The translations under genes were made by a program, and so were the position numbers. The notes beneath the pieces were generated by a model, which worked only from the letters and a program-made list of their open reading frames with translations, was not told where the DNA came from and did no database searches. 64,000 nt of DNA from assembly GCF_001677275.1 (NCBI RefSeq), contig NZ_CP016177.1, positions 2,480,001 to 2,544,000 of the forward strand. Reading direction: 5' to 3'. Of the stretch, positions 10,915 to 19,689 are shown piece by piece. Numbering within the stretch: the stretch's first letter is position 1; each line of letters begins with the position of its first letter. This stretch comes from Vibrio breoganii (GTDB taxonomy: Bacteria; Pseudomonadota; Gammaproteobacteria; Enterobacterales; Vibrionaceae).

Positions 10915-11383
10915 TTTTTACCCCTCTCACCCAAACCGTTTCTTCACGCTCCACCTCAAACACATTACTCTCATTGCATGTCGCTCGAGTCGTAACCTTC
11001 AGGTATTTCAAATCATCAGGGATATTTTCAGATGAAACGTCACAAGAAATAGTGGGGGATGAACATGGGATATCGCTGTTTGCCACCAGCGCGTTAGCGG
11101 CTTCTGTTGCGCTAGAACCTAGCAAACTGCATCGATCGTTTAACAAATCAAAATCATCATCTTCGTCTAAAGGAAACAAATGTGTAAGAGCCCATTCATT
11201 GCCTGATTGAGCCAATAGGGAAGCCTGAGAACCAAGGACTTCTCTCGTCAATGTATCTTGGTTTGACCAACTAATGCGTGTGAGATTGAGTGCTAGCATG
11301 CCCATTACCACAATTACGAAGATAGCAATGATGTAAACATTGCCGCTCTGAGATGAAATAGGCGTGGATTGATTACGGTACAT
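10907..11383 (-). CDS. mshP: MSHA minor pilin-like protein MshP
   Basis: A 158-residue product between mshO and mshQ, where mshP is always found. It has one N-terminal hydrophobic helix (NVYIIAIFVIVVMGMLALNL, about residues 15-34) after a glycine, like the PilX/GspK group of minor pilins. It lacks the usual FTLIE motif and has no glutamate at position +5 of the predicted mature protein. In GspK-like tip pilins that glutamate is also missing. Overlap with mshO is 11 bases and with mshQ 8 bases. The identification is by context and helix placement rather than by strong sequence motifs. Confidence 0.8.
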   Translation of the reverse strand: MYRNQSTPISSQSGNVYIIAIFVIVVMGMLALNLTRISWSNQDTLTREVLGSQASLLAQSGNEWALTHLFPLDEDDDFDLLNDRCSLLGSSATEAANALVANSDIPCSSPTISCDVSSENIPDDLKYLKVTTRATCNESNVFEVEREETVWVRGVKND

Positions 11384-12098
11384 TGCTCACCTGCACGTCA
11401 TGTTTATATTGGCTTTGCTCGTCACCATTTTGAAACAGCAAACTAAGGTGTATAAGCCCACCTCGTTGAAGCGAAGTTTGTTCATAGTTAAAACTGCTTG
11501 GGTTGTACATAACCTCAGATGCTACCTGTACGCCATTGCGTCTCAGTTCGTTTGCTTGAGTAATACAGTAGGTCACAGATTGATCTTGGTAGATGAAATG
11601 CCGGTTAGCACTCGATTGGCTATCAGGGGTCATGGTTACAGAGAAGTACTCGCCATCAGTGGCTGTAGTGATCCCCCCAATATCTACTGACTGAGGACTC
11701 CCCGTTTCCAAATCATCCATACGGCTTGGGTTGATAACCAATTTTGACCCAGCAGTAAATGTATGTGGGTGCTCATAGTCTTCATTGCCCACGACAAACT
11801 CCACTGCATTTGTCGCCTCTCGTTCAACATAGAACCCCGCATATTGAATAGGATAGAATTCGATACATTTGCCAGCAGTGCCACTGCTCGTTGCAAAACT
11901 ATTAGGCACTGCGTGCTGAATTTCTCTGCTCATCTTCTCAATGGCAAAACGAGCTTGGTTTTGTATGCGCTGCCTATCTATTGAGATGGTATAACCTTTA
12001 GTGCCAAATTCTACAAAGCCGGCAATGCCAAGAAAGATAATCGCTACAACCACAATAGTGACAATCATTTCAATAAGGGTGAAACCACGTTGTTTCAT
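11373..12098 (-). CDS. mshO: MSHA minor pilin MshO
   Basis: A 241-residue type IV pilin-like protein. The prepilin signal is short: MKQRG, then FTLIEMIVTIVVVAIIFLGI. Cleavage after glycine 5 would leave phenylalanine at +1 and glutamate at +5, as required by the PilD prepilin peptidase and for pilin assembly. The globular C-terminal domain contains two cysteines (GKCIEFYP and SVTYCITQ). The start codon overlaps the mshD stop in the form TAATG, and the 3' end overlaps mshP, so the minor pilin genes mshC-D-O-P-Q form one tightly coupled string. Confidence 0.88.
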   Translation of the reverse strand: MKQRGFTLIEMIVTIVVVAIIFLGIAGFVEFGTKGYTISIDRQRIQNQARFAIEKMSREIQHAVPNSFATSSGTAGKCIEFYPIQYAGFYVEREATNAVEFVVGNEDYEHPHTFTAGSKLVINPSRMDDLETGSPQSVDIGGITTATDGEYFSVTMTPDSQSSANRHFIYQDQSVTYCITQANELRRNGVQVASEVMYNPSSFNYEQTSLQRGGLIHLSLLFQNGDEQSQYKHDVQVSNVP

Positions 12099-12694
12099 TA
12101 GTAGTTCCCCCTATATCCGGAAAACTTAAAATCACCGTATTGGCTTGCGGTAATAGTTACCGTCACTCTTTTGAACAGAGCCTTATCGGTTACGCCTAAG
12201 CGACTATCACTATCATAGACAACTTCAACTTCGGCTCTAAAACCAAGGTAATCATCGGCGATATCATTACCAAAGATATCCGTTAGGCTACCTGCCTCAG
12301 TCAGTCGGCATGCCGTTTGTGATTGTGGAGTGGTATACCAACAGCCCACGTAGTCATCGACATCGTTGAATAACTCAGGTGGCTCATCACCATCAGGACC
12401 AAAGTCGTCTGCTAATGTACAAGAGATAACATCACCTTGAGCATCGAAATAATCATCCTCTCCACAACGATAGAAGCCTCCATTGTGGTCGCTATTTTCA
12501 TCAAAATTTCTAGATAGGATCTCTGTCATCAGGCTATTAGCCAGTGCCGACGCTCGTACTTCATAGAAGGGTTTTGCTGATTGAACTATTTGTGGGAATA
12601 AGAAACTGGTAAGCGTAATCAATGCTATGCCAAGAATGACAATGGCAATGATGCTTTCTATAAGGGTAAAGCCTGCATTCTTTTTAACAGCCAT
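12098..12694 (-). CDS. mshD: MSHA minor pilin MshD
   Basis: Minor pilin of about 198 residues. The reading frame is open further upstream, but the ATG at 12694 is chosen because it places a prepilin leader, MAVKKNAG, directly before FTLIESIIAIVILGIALI, with glutamate at +5. This start overlaps the mshC stop by 11 bases (ATGGCTGTTAA). Starting 114 bases earlier would bury the leader inside the protein. The remainder is a soluble domain rich in acidic residues and cysteines (for example DDYVGCWYTTPQSQTACRL), plausibly disulfide-bonded in the periplasm or at the pilus tip. Confidence 0.88.
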   Translation of the reverse strand: MAVKKNAGFTLIESIIAIVILGIALITLTSFLFPQIVQSAKPFYEVRASALANSLMTEILSRNFDENSDHNGGFYRCGEDDYFDAQGDVISCTLADDFGPDGDEPPELFNDVDDYVGCWYTTPQSQTACRLTEAGSLTDIFGNDIADDYLGFRAEVEVVYDSDSRLGVTDKALFKRVTVTITASQYGDFKFSGYRGNY

Positions 12695-13166
12695 AGACGT
12701 AACCCTGACTGTTGATGCAGATACTTTCTTGTTCTTGAGTACTTGCGATTTGGATACGAATAGGTTCAGGGCATGCGGAACTGCAAATAGGATTACCGAG
12801 TAGATCAAAGTCGATACTCATAGCAGGAGTAAAGCTTAAATCCTGCTCTTCAATCACGACTTTATGGCTAAAGGGCTCTGTGGTGCTTGAAGTACATGCT
12901 TGCTGTGAACCTAAGCATTTTGCGGTTACAAGTAAACTGTACCTATCGTGCAGCGCATCCGTATCTTGAATATTGGATTGCATGCGGCCTAGCTGAATCT
13001 GACGAATAACAGCAATGCCTTGTTGCTGAGCGGCTTGTGCGGAAAACTGAGAAACACCAATAAATTTACTGGCGGCATACAAAGACATAATAGCCACTAC
13101 GATGATCACCACGATCAACTCGACGAGAGTGAAGCCTTTAATGTGCTTTATACGAGGGTGATTCAC
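12684..13166 (-). CDS. mshC: MSHA minor pilin MshC
   Basis: A 160-residue type IV pilin-like protein with leader MNHPRIKHIKG followed by FTLVELIVVIIVVAIMSLYA; glutamate is at +5 of the mature form. The C-terminal domain has six cysteines (AKCLGSQQAC, PICSSACPEP, ESICINSQGYVYGC). It is separated from the upstream mshA paralog by a strong intrinsic terminator and a 136-base gap. Expression of mshC-D-O-P-Q therefore needs either read-through of that terminator or a separate promoter in the gap. Confidence 0.88.
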   Translation of the reverse strand: MNHPRIKHIKGFTLVELIVVIIVVAIMSLYAASKFIGVSQFSAQAAQQQGIAVIRQIQLGRMQSNIQDTDALHDRYSLLVTAKCLGSQQACTSSTTEPFSHKVVIEEQDLSFTPAMSIDFDLLGNPICSSACPEPIRIQIASTQEQESICINSQGYVYGC

Positions 13167-13254
13167 TGCTTGTCCCTAACCAATGAAAACGTAAGTATTT
13201 AATATTATATGGAATTGAGCGTAATCTTGCTGAGAATTCGCCTAATTGTTAGAC

Positions 13255-13283
13255 CTAAAAAAGGCCAGCGATGCTGGCCTTAA
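13255..13283 (-). terminator. intrinsic terminator after the second mshA
   Basis: On the minus strand a nine-pair stem AAGGCCAGC / GCTGGCCTT with a three-base loop is followed by a run of T. It lies 22 bases after the stop of the second mshA gene and before mshC. It would make the abundant major pilin mRNA end here and lower expression of the minor pilins. Confidence 0.88.
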
Positions 13284-13302
13284 CAAATTGACTTAGTAAT
13301 TA

Positions 13303-13791
13303 TTAACAACCAGAGTCAGTAATTTCGATAGATGATGTCGACGCAGAGTTTGCAGCTTCGCTATAAGTTACAAAACAATTAGTGTCCGTAATTCCAGTTT
13401 CATCTAACTTTGGATCGCCAGCGAAAGTAACAACAATCGCTGGAGTCGCAGCTGAAGCGTCAGTACTCAAAGCCCAGTTCCATTCACTATCGTCTTCTAA
13501 ACCTTGAACTACCGAAACGATACCATTCTCTGTCGCTGCCGGATAACCAAACTCAATTTCTGTCTCATCCTCTAATTTTTCGCCAGCTAGACGCTCTTTA
13601 CCTTCAATCGCAGCCTTACCGTAAACGATAGAGCCAGCGCCTGCCATTGCGCCTTTCAAGCCTTGTAGAGAAGACTCACGAGCGTCAGATTGTAGATTCA
13701 AGAAGCGAGGTGCAGCAGTTACAGCTAGGATACCTAGGATAACGATCACTACTACAAGCTCAATTAGTGTAAAACCGCCTTGCTTTTTCAT
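13303..13791 (-). CDS. mshA: MSHA major pilin paralog, second copy (MshA-like)
   Basis: A 162-residue type IVa pilin. The leader MKKQGG is followed by FTLIELVVVIVILGILAVTA, with glutamate at +5. The first 62 residues match the neighbouring pilin at about 57 positions, while the C-terminal half is largely different. Two cysteines (TNCFVTYSEA and the final residue C162) frame the expected D-loop disulfide. An AAGG ribosome-binding site precedes the ATG. A strong terminator follows. Either this or the upstream copy may be the orthologue of the single mshA found in many vibrios; sequence alone does not decide. The DNA differs at many third codon positions, which points to an old duplication. Confidence 0.9.
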   Translation of the reverse strand: MKKQGGFTLIELVVVIVILGILAVTAAPRFLNLQSDARESSLQGLKGAMAGAGSIVYGKAAIEGKERLAGEKLEDETEIEFGYPAATENGIVSVVQGLEDDSEWNWALSTDASAATPAIVVTFAGDPKLDETGITDTNCFVTYSEAANSASTSSIEITDSGC

Positions 13792-13914
13792 ATTTTAATA
13801 CCTTTTTACGTGGGTAATCATATTGTTACTAAATATAATAACTAGTAATTATTTATAAACAAGATGTATGCGTGCTTTTTTATGGCACTCCATCTCATAT
13901 AGCCGTTTTTTAAC

Positions 13915-14382
13915 CTAACAGCCTGTTTCTACAACTGTTATTTTAGGGCTAGAAGACTCATTTATAGCATTTTGATAAATAACAGCGCATTCAGATCCAT
14001 TGACTACCGTTCTATCAGCAAACGTTACTGCCAAGCCACCTGAAACTGCATCTTCATATTGCCATTCCGCTTCATCTTCTAAGCCTTGTACAGCTAAAAC
14101 AATGCCAGTTTCATTTGCTGTAGGGTAACCAAAACTAGTCGTAATGGTTGTAGCCCCATTGCTAATTCCGGACAACGGGCTAGTCTCAACCCCATTAATT
14201 GCAGCCTTACCGTAAACAATAGAACCCGCACCGGCCATTGCGCCCTTCATACCTTGCAGTGCAGAAACACGCGCGTCAGATTGAAGGTTTAAAAAACGAG
14301 GTGCAGCTGTGACGGCTAAAATACCCAAGATCACAATCACAACTACTAATTCGATTAATGTAAAACCACTTTGTTTATTCAT
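13915..14382 (-). CDS. mshA: MSHA major pilin, first copy (MshA)
   Basis: A 155-residue type IVa pilin with leader MNKQSG and mature start FTLIELVVVIVILGILAVTA, glutamate at +5. The N-terminal helix and the segment QGMKGAMAGAGSIVYGKAAI are shared with the second copy. C-terminal cysteines (GSECAVIYQ and final C155) would form the D-loop. It starts 27 bases after the mshB stop. The major pilin polymerises to form the MSHA fibre used for surface and chitin attachment. No convincing terminator lies in the 123 bases separating the two pilin genes, so they may be co-transcribed. Confidence 0.92.
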   Translation of the reverse strand: MNKQSGFTLIELVVVIVILGILAVTAAPRFLNLQSDARVSALQGMKGAMAGAGSIVYGKAAINGVETSPLSGISNGATTITTSFGYPTANETGIVLAVQGLEDEAEWQYEDAVSGGLAVTFADRTVVNGSECAVIYQNAINESSSPKITVVETGC

Positions 14383-14409
14383 AGTACTGCTTACTCTATG
14401 TCAGAAGAA

Positions 14410-14973
14410 TTAATTTAGAGTTACAACTACGCTACCGTTAGCTGCATCATACTCAAAGTAATGTGCTGTGTTACCTTCCTGCTGAGTGTAACGACAAACA
14501 GTAGTTAAACCGTCATCATTAGGGTCGCCCACTGCCGCTAGATATTTGATATTTGTATCACTACTATTAGAAGACACTTGCGGAGGGTTTTGAAGCAACT
14601 CAGTCATCAGATCAACACAACGTTGAGCACTTACAGCGAGAGGCGACTGAGAACCATCGTCTTTAAGAGCTATAGGATAGCCATCTCGAAAGTTTGTGGT
14701 ATCTGAAGTGGTCAACCAGAACTCAGTACCATCATAGTCAACAAAGTTTGTTCTTGTGTTACCAGCTGTATCTTGAGTACGAACATTCGCTTCCCACTGT
14801 GCACGAGCAGACAATACTGCGGTAGCAAAACCACCCGCTACACCTTCAACACTTGCTTCTTTTGCTTTGTCTGTCACATCTAAAAATCTTGGTAGTGCAG
14901 CTACAGCTAAAAGACCTAAAACAACGATAACAATCACTAGTTCAACTAGAGAAAAACCTGCATTGCGTTTCAT
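14410..14973 (-). CDS. mshB: MSHA pilin-like protein MshB
   Basis: A 187-residue pilin-like protein. The ATG at 14973 is chosen over an upstream in-frame start because it gives the prepilin leader MKRNAG before FSLVELVIVIVVLGLLAVAA and is preceded by AGAGGAA at good spacing. Glutamate is at +5. The C-terminal domain has two cysteines (AQRCVDLM, TTVCRYTQ). In V. cholerae the structural operon is reported to begin around mshB. The 90-base gap upstream, after mshF, could hold that promoter, but no strong consensus is visible. Confidence 0.88.
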   Translation of the reverse strand: MKRNAGFSLVELVIVIVVLGLLAVAALPRFLDVTDKAKEASVEGVAGGFATAVLSARAQWEANVRTQDTAGNTRTNFVDYDGTEFWLTTSDTTNFRDGYPIALKDDGSQSPLAVSAQRCVDLMTELLQNPPQVSSNSSDTNIKYLAAVGDPNDDGLTTVCRYTQQEGNTAHYFEYDAANGSVVVTLN

Positions 14974-15063
14974 AAAAATTCCTCTTGGGTACGACTTTGG
15001 ACGGCAGATTATATATAGATTGATTAAATAATCCACTGAAATTGTAAAATTAAGTTACGGAAA

Positions 15064-15522
15064 TCATTGAATGTGTTTTGATATTGATAGGTTCCCTCCA
15101 ATCATATTTACAATCAATAATTCGCTATTCCTAAAGGTAAAGGTGCATGAATAGACGTCACTTTCCTGCAACAAACTGGTTGCGACAGGAGAGTAGTCTA
15201 GCTTTGGTACTGGCAACAATAATTGCTCCCATGCATCGCAGCTTTTCACCCCATCGAGTTCTGGGGTCACCCATCCTTTATTGTTGAAGCGAACTATTGC
15301 TCCCTTTATTTCTGCGTACTCTGGTTTACCGTTAAGTTCCCAGTATTGACGCAGATAATTTGCTTTATCCAATGCCTTTGCACTAATCAAAGTGACAGAG
15401 GTACTCTCTGCCTCTACTGTGATTCGGTTTAACGAAGCAATCAAAATACCAATGAGTATTAACACTACTGCTGCCCAAGCAGCCAAGTGACCTATCTTGG
15501 TATTACGATACGTCGTCTCCAC
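15064..15522 (-). CDS. mshF: MSHA biogenesis protein MshF
   Basis: A small bitopic protein with one N-terminal membrane helix (IGHLAAWAAVVLILIGILIA) and a periplasmic domain of about 110 residues containing two cysteines. The GTG at 15522 is preferred: it lies two bases after the mshG stop and has AGGG six bases upstream. An alternative ATG at 15555 would overlap mshG by 31 bases. The product is then 152 residues. The gene is named from its fixed position between mshG and mshB; a molecular function is not established. Confidence 0.8.
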   Translation of the reverse strand: METTYRNTKIGHLAAWAAVVLILIGILIASLNRITVEAESTSVTLISAKALDKANYLRQYWELNGKPEYAEIKGAIVRFNNKGWVTPELDGVKSCDAWEQLLLPVPKLDYSPVATSLLQESDVYSCTFTFRNSELLIVNMIGGNLSISKHIQ

Positions 15523-15524
15523 GC

Positions 15525-16745
15525 TTAGCCCTGCATTGCATCCAACATTCCCCACATAGGTAGGAAAATACCCAGTGCAAGAATCAGTACCATGCCCGCC
15601 ACGACAACCAACAAAATAGGTTCAATTCGGGCAGTCAACGTTTTCAGGTCGTAGTCCACTTCTCGGTCGTAAAAATCAGCAACCTCGATTAACAGTTCAT
15701 CAATGCGACCCGTTTCTTCACCGACAGAGATCATCTGCTCTACTAATGGCGTGAAGATACCCGTGCTTTTTGCTGCGCTTGAAATAGCGGTACCCGCTTC
15801 AATGGCGGACTTCATTTCCAATAGACGCGCTTCAAGGTATTTGTTGTCCATCGACTCTGCAGAAAGCGCCAAAGCGTTGTTCAGCGGTACGCCCGATTGC
15901 AACATCAGTGAAAAGGTTCGCGAAAAACGAGCCAATTGAGCTCGATTGACTATGTCACCGACAATTGGAAACCTCAGGCGCATTTTGTCCCATTTCTCAC
16001 GCCCTTCTGCTCGGCTAATCCAAGCTTGAAAAGTAAAAAAAGCCCCTGCCATCACCGCAATAATCAGGGTCCAATACTCAACAAAGAAGTTGGATGTGCC
16101 GATTAATATCCGTGTTGGAAGAGGAAGATCCACCCCAAAGCGGCTGAACATACTGGCAAACTGAGGGATTACCTTGATGTTGAGTACAAACATGGCGAGG
16201 GTAATAAACCCCAGTACCAAAATCGGATAGCGCATTGCGGTTTTAATGCGCTTACGAGTTTCTAATTCTTGCTCGTAATAATTACTTAGCTGGAGCAGGG
16301 CTTTATCAAGACGACCAGTGCTTTCACCCACAGAGATCATGGAAACAAACAAGGGGCTAAATACGTTTGAGTGAAGCTGCATCGAAGCAGATAGGCTACG
16401 ACCATTGGTCAACTCGTTACCCACTTCCTCTAAGGCATGCTTGAGCTGCTTATTTGTGGCATCAGTGGTTAAGCCACGGATAGCGCGCAACAGCGGAATA
16501 CCCGCTTTGGTTAGGCTGTACATTTGACGACAGAAGATAACGTACACTTCTAGCGGCACCGCCGGGGTGAACATCGCCTTCCAATCAAAATTGCTTTTGT
16601 CAGAGGATTTACCCGTGCGCAGAGAGATTGGAATAATTCCTTTCTCGATCAAGGCTTCCGCAGCCAACTCTTGAGTTGCCGCATCCACTAGGCCATTCAC
16701 TTTCTGGCCTTCTAGGTTTCGTCCTTGATATCTAAACGTCGCCAT
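15525..16745 (-). CDS. mshG: MSHA inner-membrane platform protein MshG (PilC/GspF family)
   Basis: A 406-residue polytopic protein of the type II secretion F / PilC family. It forms the inner-membrane platform on which the MshE ATPase acts to drive pilin insertion. Two repeated GspF domains are visible: the first carries FCRQMYSLTKAGIPLLRAI (about residues 70-88) and the second carries FSRTFSLMLQSGVPLNNAL (about 274-292). Each is followed by SVGESTGRLD or SVGEETGRID. Membrane spans occur near 170-195, 220-245 and 375-398. It starts 6 bases after mshE. Confidence 0.95.
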   Translation of the reverse strand: MATFRYQGRNLEGQKVNGLVDAATQELAAEALIEKGIIPISLRTGKSSDKSNFDWKAMFTPAVPLEVYVIFCRQMYSLTKAGIPLLRAIRGLTTDATNKQLKHALEEVGNELTNGRSLSASMQLHSNVFSPLFVSMISVGESTGRLDKALLQLSNYYEQELETRKRIKTAMRYPILVLGFITLAMFVLNIKVIPQFASMFSRFGVDLPLPTRILIGTSNFFVEYWTLIIAVMAGAFFTFQAWISRAEGREKWDKMRLRFPIVGDIVNRAQLARFSRTFSLMLQSGVPLNNALALSAESMDNKYLEARLLEMKSAIEAGTAISSAAKSTGIFTPLVEQMISVGEETGRIDELLIEVADFYDREVDYDLKTLTARIEPILLVVVAGMVLILALGIFLPMWGMLDAMQG

Positions 16746-16751
16746 ATCGCC

Positions 16752-18479
16752 CTACAACATATACGCTTCAATCAAGCCAGAACTGTCACCCTCACCAAGG
16801 GTCATCACTTCTTCCAGACTGACTGTGCCATTCAATGCCAACTCCATTGCTGATACCAGCAATGGTTTATATCCTTCCGTGTGACGTGCTTGCTTGGTAA
16901 AGCCCACAGCATCATTGGAGCGCAAGGCATCCATCAATGGCTGGTCGAGCTCTAGTAGCTCAAATACACCGACACGTCCTTTATAACCCGTTAAATTACA
17001 GCTTTGACAACCTCGCCCTTTGGTAAAGGTCACGGCCACTTGATTTGGGAATCGGGCTTGTAGCCAGGTTTGTTGGTGCTCACTAACAGAATGCGTTTCA
17101 CCGCAATCGCTGCATACTCGGCGGATCAGGCGCTGTGCCAATACCGCACGAACCGAACTCGCCACCAGATAACCCGGCGCACCCATATCCATCATACGAA
17201 GCGCGCTATCTACTGCATCGTTGGTGTGAAGCGTACTCAATACAAGGTGACCGGTAAGCGCGGCACGCAGGCCAATCTCTACGGTTTCTTGGTCACGCAT
17301 CTCACCCACTAAGATAATGTCTGGATCTTGTCGCAAGAAGGTTCTGAGTACCGTTGAGAAGTCGAGATTGATTTTGGTATTCACCTGAACCTGATTCACT
17401 CGCGGCAGTCGATACTCCACCGGATCCTCCACGGTAATAATCTTCTTACCCGGAGAGTTAAGCTCGGACAATGCGCCGTATAAGGTGGTGGTTTTACCGG
17501 AACCGGTAGGCCCAGTTACCAAAATCATGCCGTGTGGACGCTTTAGCTGGTAACGCACTCGCTCAAGCAGTTCTTTTGGTAAGCCTGTCTCGTCTAACTG
17601 ACGCACGCCTGCGGTTTGGTTAAGCAGACGCATTACTACCGATTCGCCGTATTCAACCGGCATGGTCGACATACGAATATCAATAGATTGGCCCTTCACC
17701 TTGATATGAAAGCGACCATCTTGAGGTAAGCGCTTTTCAGAGATATCAAGATCAGCCATCAGCTTGAGGCGAAGTACTAGTGCTGAGGCAATATTAACCT
17801 CATTAAGAATGGTCTCATGCAAGATACCGTCAACACGCTGTCGCAAGCGCAGTACATTTTCATCCGGTTCGATATGAATATCCGAGGCGCCAACCTGCAC
17901 CGCATCCTCAAACAGAGAGTTAATCAGCTTAACTACCGTAACTTCATCGCTGTCCGCCTCACTGCTCACGTTGATATCAAAGCTGGCTGTCGGTTGATGC
18001 TCGGCATGCAATTGCTCAGCAAACGAGGCGATTTCTTTGGTTCGACGATAATAGCGATCAAAGCCTGAGACTAACTGGCGCTCAGCGGCAATCACCAACT
18101 CCACATCGTAGTTGGATAACAAGCGCATCACTGACTCTTGGGCGAACAAGTCCGCAGGGTCGCTCATTGCCACACGCACGGTATGGCCGTTGCGGTCAAT
18201 CACTAAGGCTCGCAAGCGACGTGCATGTACTTCAGGTAACAGCTGTACGGCTTCTATATCAACTTGCGCAAGGTTTAGGTCGATAAGCGGAAGGCTTAAT
18301 TGCTGAGACAAAAACTCAAGTAACTGCTTTTCCGTTATAAAGCCAAGCTGAATAAGCGAATCACCCAGCTTACGCCCAGTTTGTCTTTGGGCTTCAAGAG
18401 CCTGCTGAACTTGCTCTTCTGAAACAATGTTTTCTTCGACCAGTAGGTCACCCAAACGCTTTAATAGTTTAATCGCCAT
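16752..18479 (-). CDS. mshE: MSHA pilus extension ATPase MshE (c-di-GMP-binding)
   Basis: The motor ATPase that powers MSHA pilus extension (PilB/GspE family). An N-terminal MshEN domain carries two tandem 24-residue c-di-GMP-binding motifs, starting RLGDLLVEEN and KLGDSLIQLG. The first has asparagine where the consensus has glycine. The ATPase domain shows Walker A GPTGSGKT, an Asp box around ITVEDPVEYR, Walker B DIILVGEMRD and a His box around STLHTNDA. Two CxxC pairs (CSDC, CQSC) form the zinc-binding module. The ATG at 18479 (575 residues) is preferred to a GTG nine bases upstream, because GAGG is correctly spaced only for the ATG. It overlaps mshN by 11 bases. Confidence 0.96.
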   Translation of the reverse strand: MAIKLLKRLGDLLVEENIVSEEQVQQALEAQRQTGRKLGDSLIQLGFITEKQLLEFLSQQLSLPLIDLNLAQVDIEAVQLLPEVHARRLRALVIDRNGHTVRVAMSDPADLFAQESVMRLLSNYDVELVIAAERQLVSGFDRYYRRTKEIASFAEQLHAEHQPTASFDINVSSEADSDEVTVVKLINSLFEDAVQVGASDIHIEPDENVLRLRQRVDGILHETILNEVNIASALVLRLKLMADLDISEKRLPQDGRFHIKVKGQSIDIRMSTMPVEYGESVVMRLLNQTAGVRQLDETGLPKELLERVRYQLKRPHGMILVTGPTGSGKTTTLYGALSELNSPGKKIITVEDPVEYRLPRVNQVQVNTKINLDFSTVLRTFLRQDPDIILVGEMRDQETVEIGLRAALTGHLVLSTLHTNDAVDSALRMMDMGAPGYLVASSVRAVLAQRLIRRVCSDCGETHSVSEHQQTWLQARFPNQVAVTFTKGRGCQSCNLTGYKGRVGVFELLELDQPLMDALRSNDAVGFTKQARHTEGYKPLLVSAMELALNGTVSLEEVMTLGEGDSSGLIEAYML

Positions 18480-19689
18480 TAGAGTCACCCTCTAATGATT
18501 CGAGAAGCTGTAAGCGGTCACGGATAAAGGACTGGGTTTTTCTCGATACGCCCACAAGACCAAGGGCTTTGGTATAAGATGCGTGAGCTTCTGGGTATTC
18601 AAGGCGACGCTCTTGTTGGATAGCTAAACCAAGCCACCAGCGCGCATTGTTTGGGTCTCTCTCAGCCAAGCTTTGGTAGCTTTCTAATGCTACATCGGTA
18701 TTTTTTAACTGCTGTGCGACACCAGCGCGCAGCGCTAGGTAATCTTCACTGGCATTTTCAGGCACATACATCAGCGGGCTCAGTGCTGCCTCTGGTTGCT
18801 GTTCTTTAATCAACAACTTAGCCAATGCAAAACGAAGTTCCTCACTTTTGTCATTCAAGCGAATGCCATCTTGTAGCAAGGTTGCCGCTCTTCTCGCATC
18901 TTTACGACCATAGTAAAGCGCAGCAAGTTTTTGGCGTACGTTCTCGTCACTGGGTACTAAGCGCAGCGCTCGGCTGTATTCTGTGAAGGCTGTTTTTACA
19001 TCATTAGAATCCAATGCTTTTTCTGCGCGAGCGATAGATTTATTCGCTAACTCTCTTGGTGTTAGCTCAACCTGTTCCACTGTCATGCTCTCTTTGGCAG
19101 GGGTATCTACCTTAGCGATTAATACTGGCTCTTTTTTTACCACCGCAGATGGAGTAGCAACAGGAGCCGAAACTGGCTCAACCTTGGCTACCTTCACTGG
19201 CACTGTCTTTACAGGCACAGGCGTGGTGGTTACCACAGATTGCACCGTTTTTGTGGTGCTGGTTGGCTTAGCTGTAACGGCTACTGACTTTTGTGTTGAG
19301 GCAGGTTTAACTTCAGGTAGCTCTTCAAATGATGCAACTGAAGGCTGAACCGTCTGCGGGGTGTGTATCACAACAGACTCTTCAACCTTACTATGGGTTG
19401 GAGAAGGCAAGCTTGCTTTGGGTGTTTCAACCACAGCCTCGGCTTGAAAAGCTTGCTGCTGAGCTTGAGTCACTGTCAGGATCTCATTGGAGGATTCTAA
19501 GCTTGTTACTGATGTCTGCTGCTGAGAAACCGCCCAGCCACCAATAGCCATACTGATCGCAAAGCCGCCCACCAACCATACAACAGGTTTAGAGCGTTTG
19601 ATTTCAGGTATTTCAGCCTTGGTAATGGCTTGTCCTTGTGGCTTCTCTTTTTCAGCCAGCTTTGATAGAGCGTTGTTAACTACACTCAT
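18469..19689 (-). CDS. mshN: MSHA biogenesis TPR protein MshN
   Basis: A 406-residue bitopic protein. The ATG at 19689 forms an ATGA overlap with the mshM stop and gives MSVVNNALSKLAEKEK; an upstream in-frame start would overlap mshM by 28 bases. One membrane helix lies near residues 37-54 (VVWLVGGFAISMAIGGWAV). A proline/valine/threonine-rich linker follows (about residues 80-200), then at least four tetratricopeptide repeats (for example ARAEKALDSNDVKTAFTEYS, ARWWLGLAIQQERRLEYPEA). TPR proteins of this type scaffold the assembly machinery in the periplasm. Repetitive valine-threonine codons make the linker low in complexity. Confidence 0.9.
   Translation of the reverse strand: MSVVNNALSKLAEKEKPQGQAITKAEIPEIKRSKPVVWLVGGFAISMAIGGWAVSQQQTSVTSLESSNEILTVTQAQQQAFQAEAVVETPKASLPSPTHSKVEESVVIHTPQTVQPSVASFEELPEVKPASTQKSVAVTAKPTSTTKTVQSVVTTTPVPVKTVPVKVAKVEPVSAPVATPSAVVKKEPVLIAKVDTPAKESMTVEQVELTPRELANKSIARAEKALDSNDVKTAFTEYSRALRLVPSDENVRQKLAALYYGRKDARRAATLLQDGIRLNDKSEELRFALAKLLIKEQQPEAALSPLMYVPENASEDYLALRAGVAQQLKNTDVALESYQSLAERDPNNARWWLGLAIQQERRLEYPEAHASYTKALGLVGVSRKTQSFIRDRLQLLESLEGDSNGD

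Noticed and set aside
12695..12808. Upstream extension of mshD
   Set aside because: It would put 38 residues ahead of a perfect prepilin leader and overlap mshC in another frame by 125 bases. The internal ATG with an 11-base overlap fits better.
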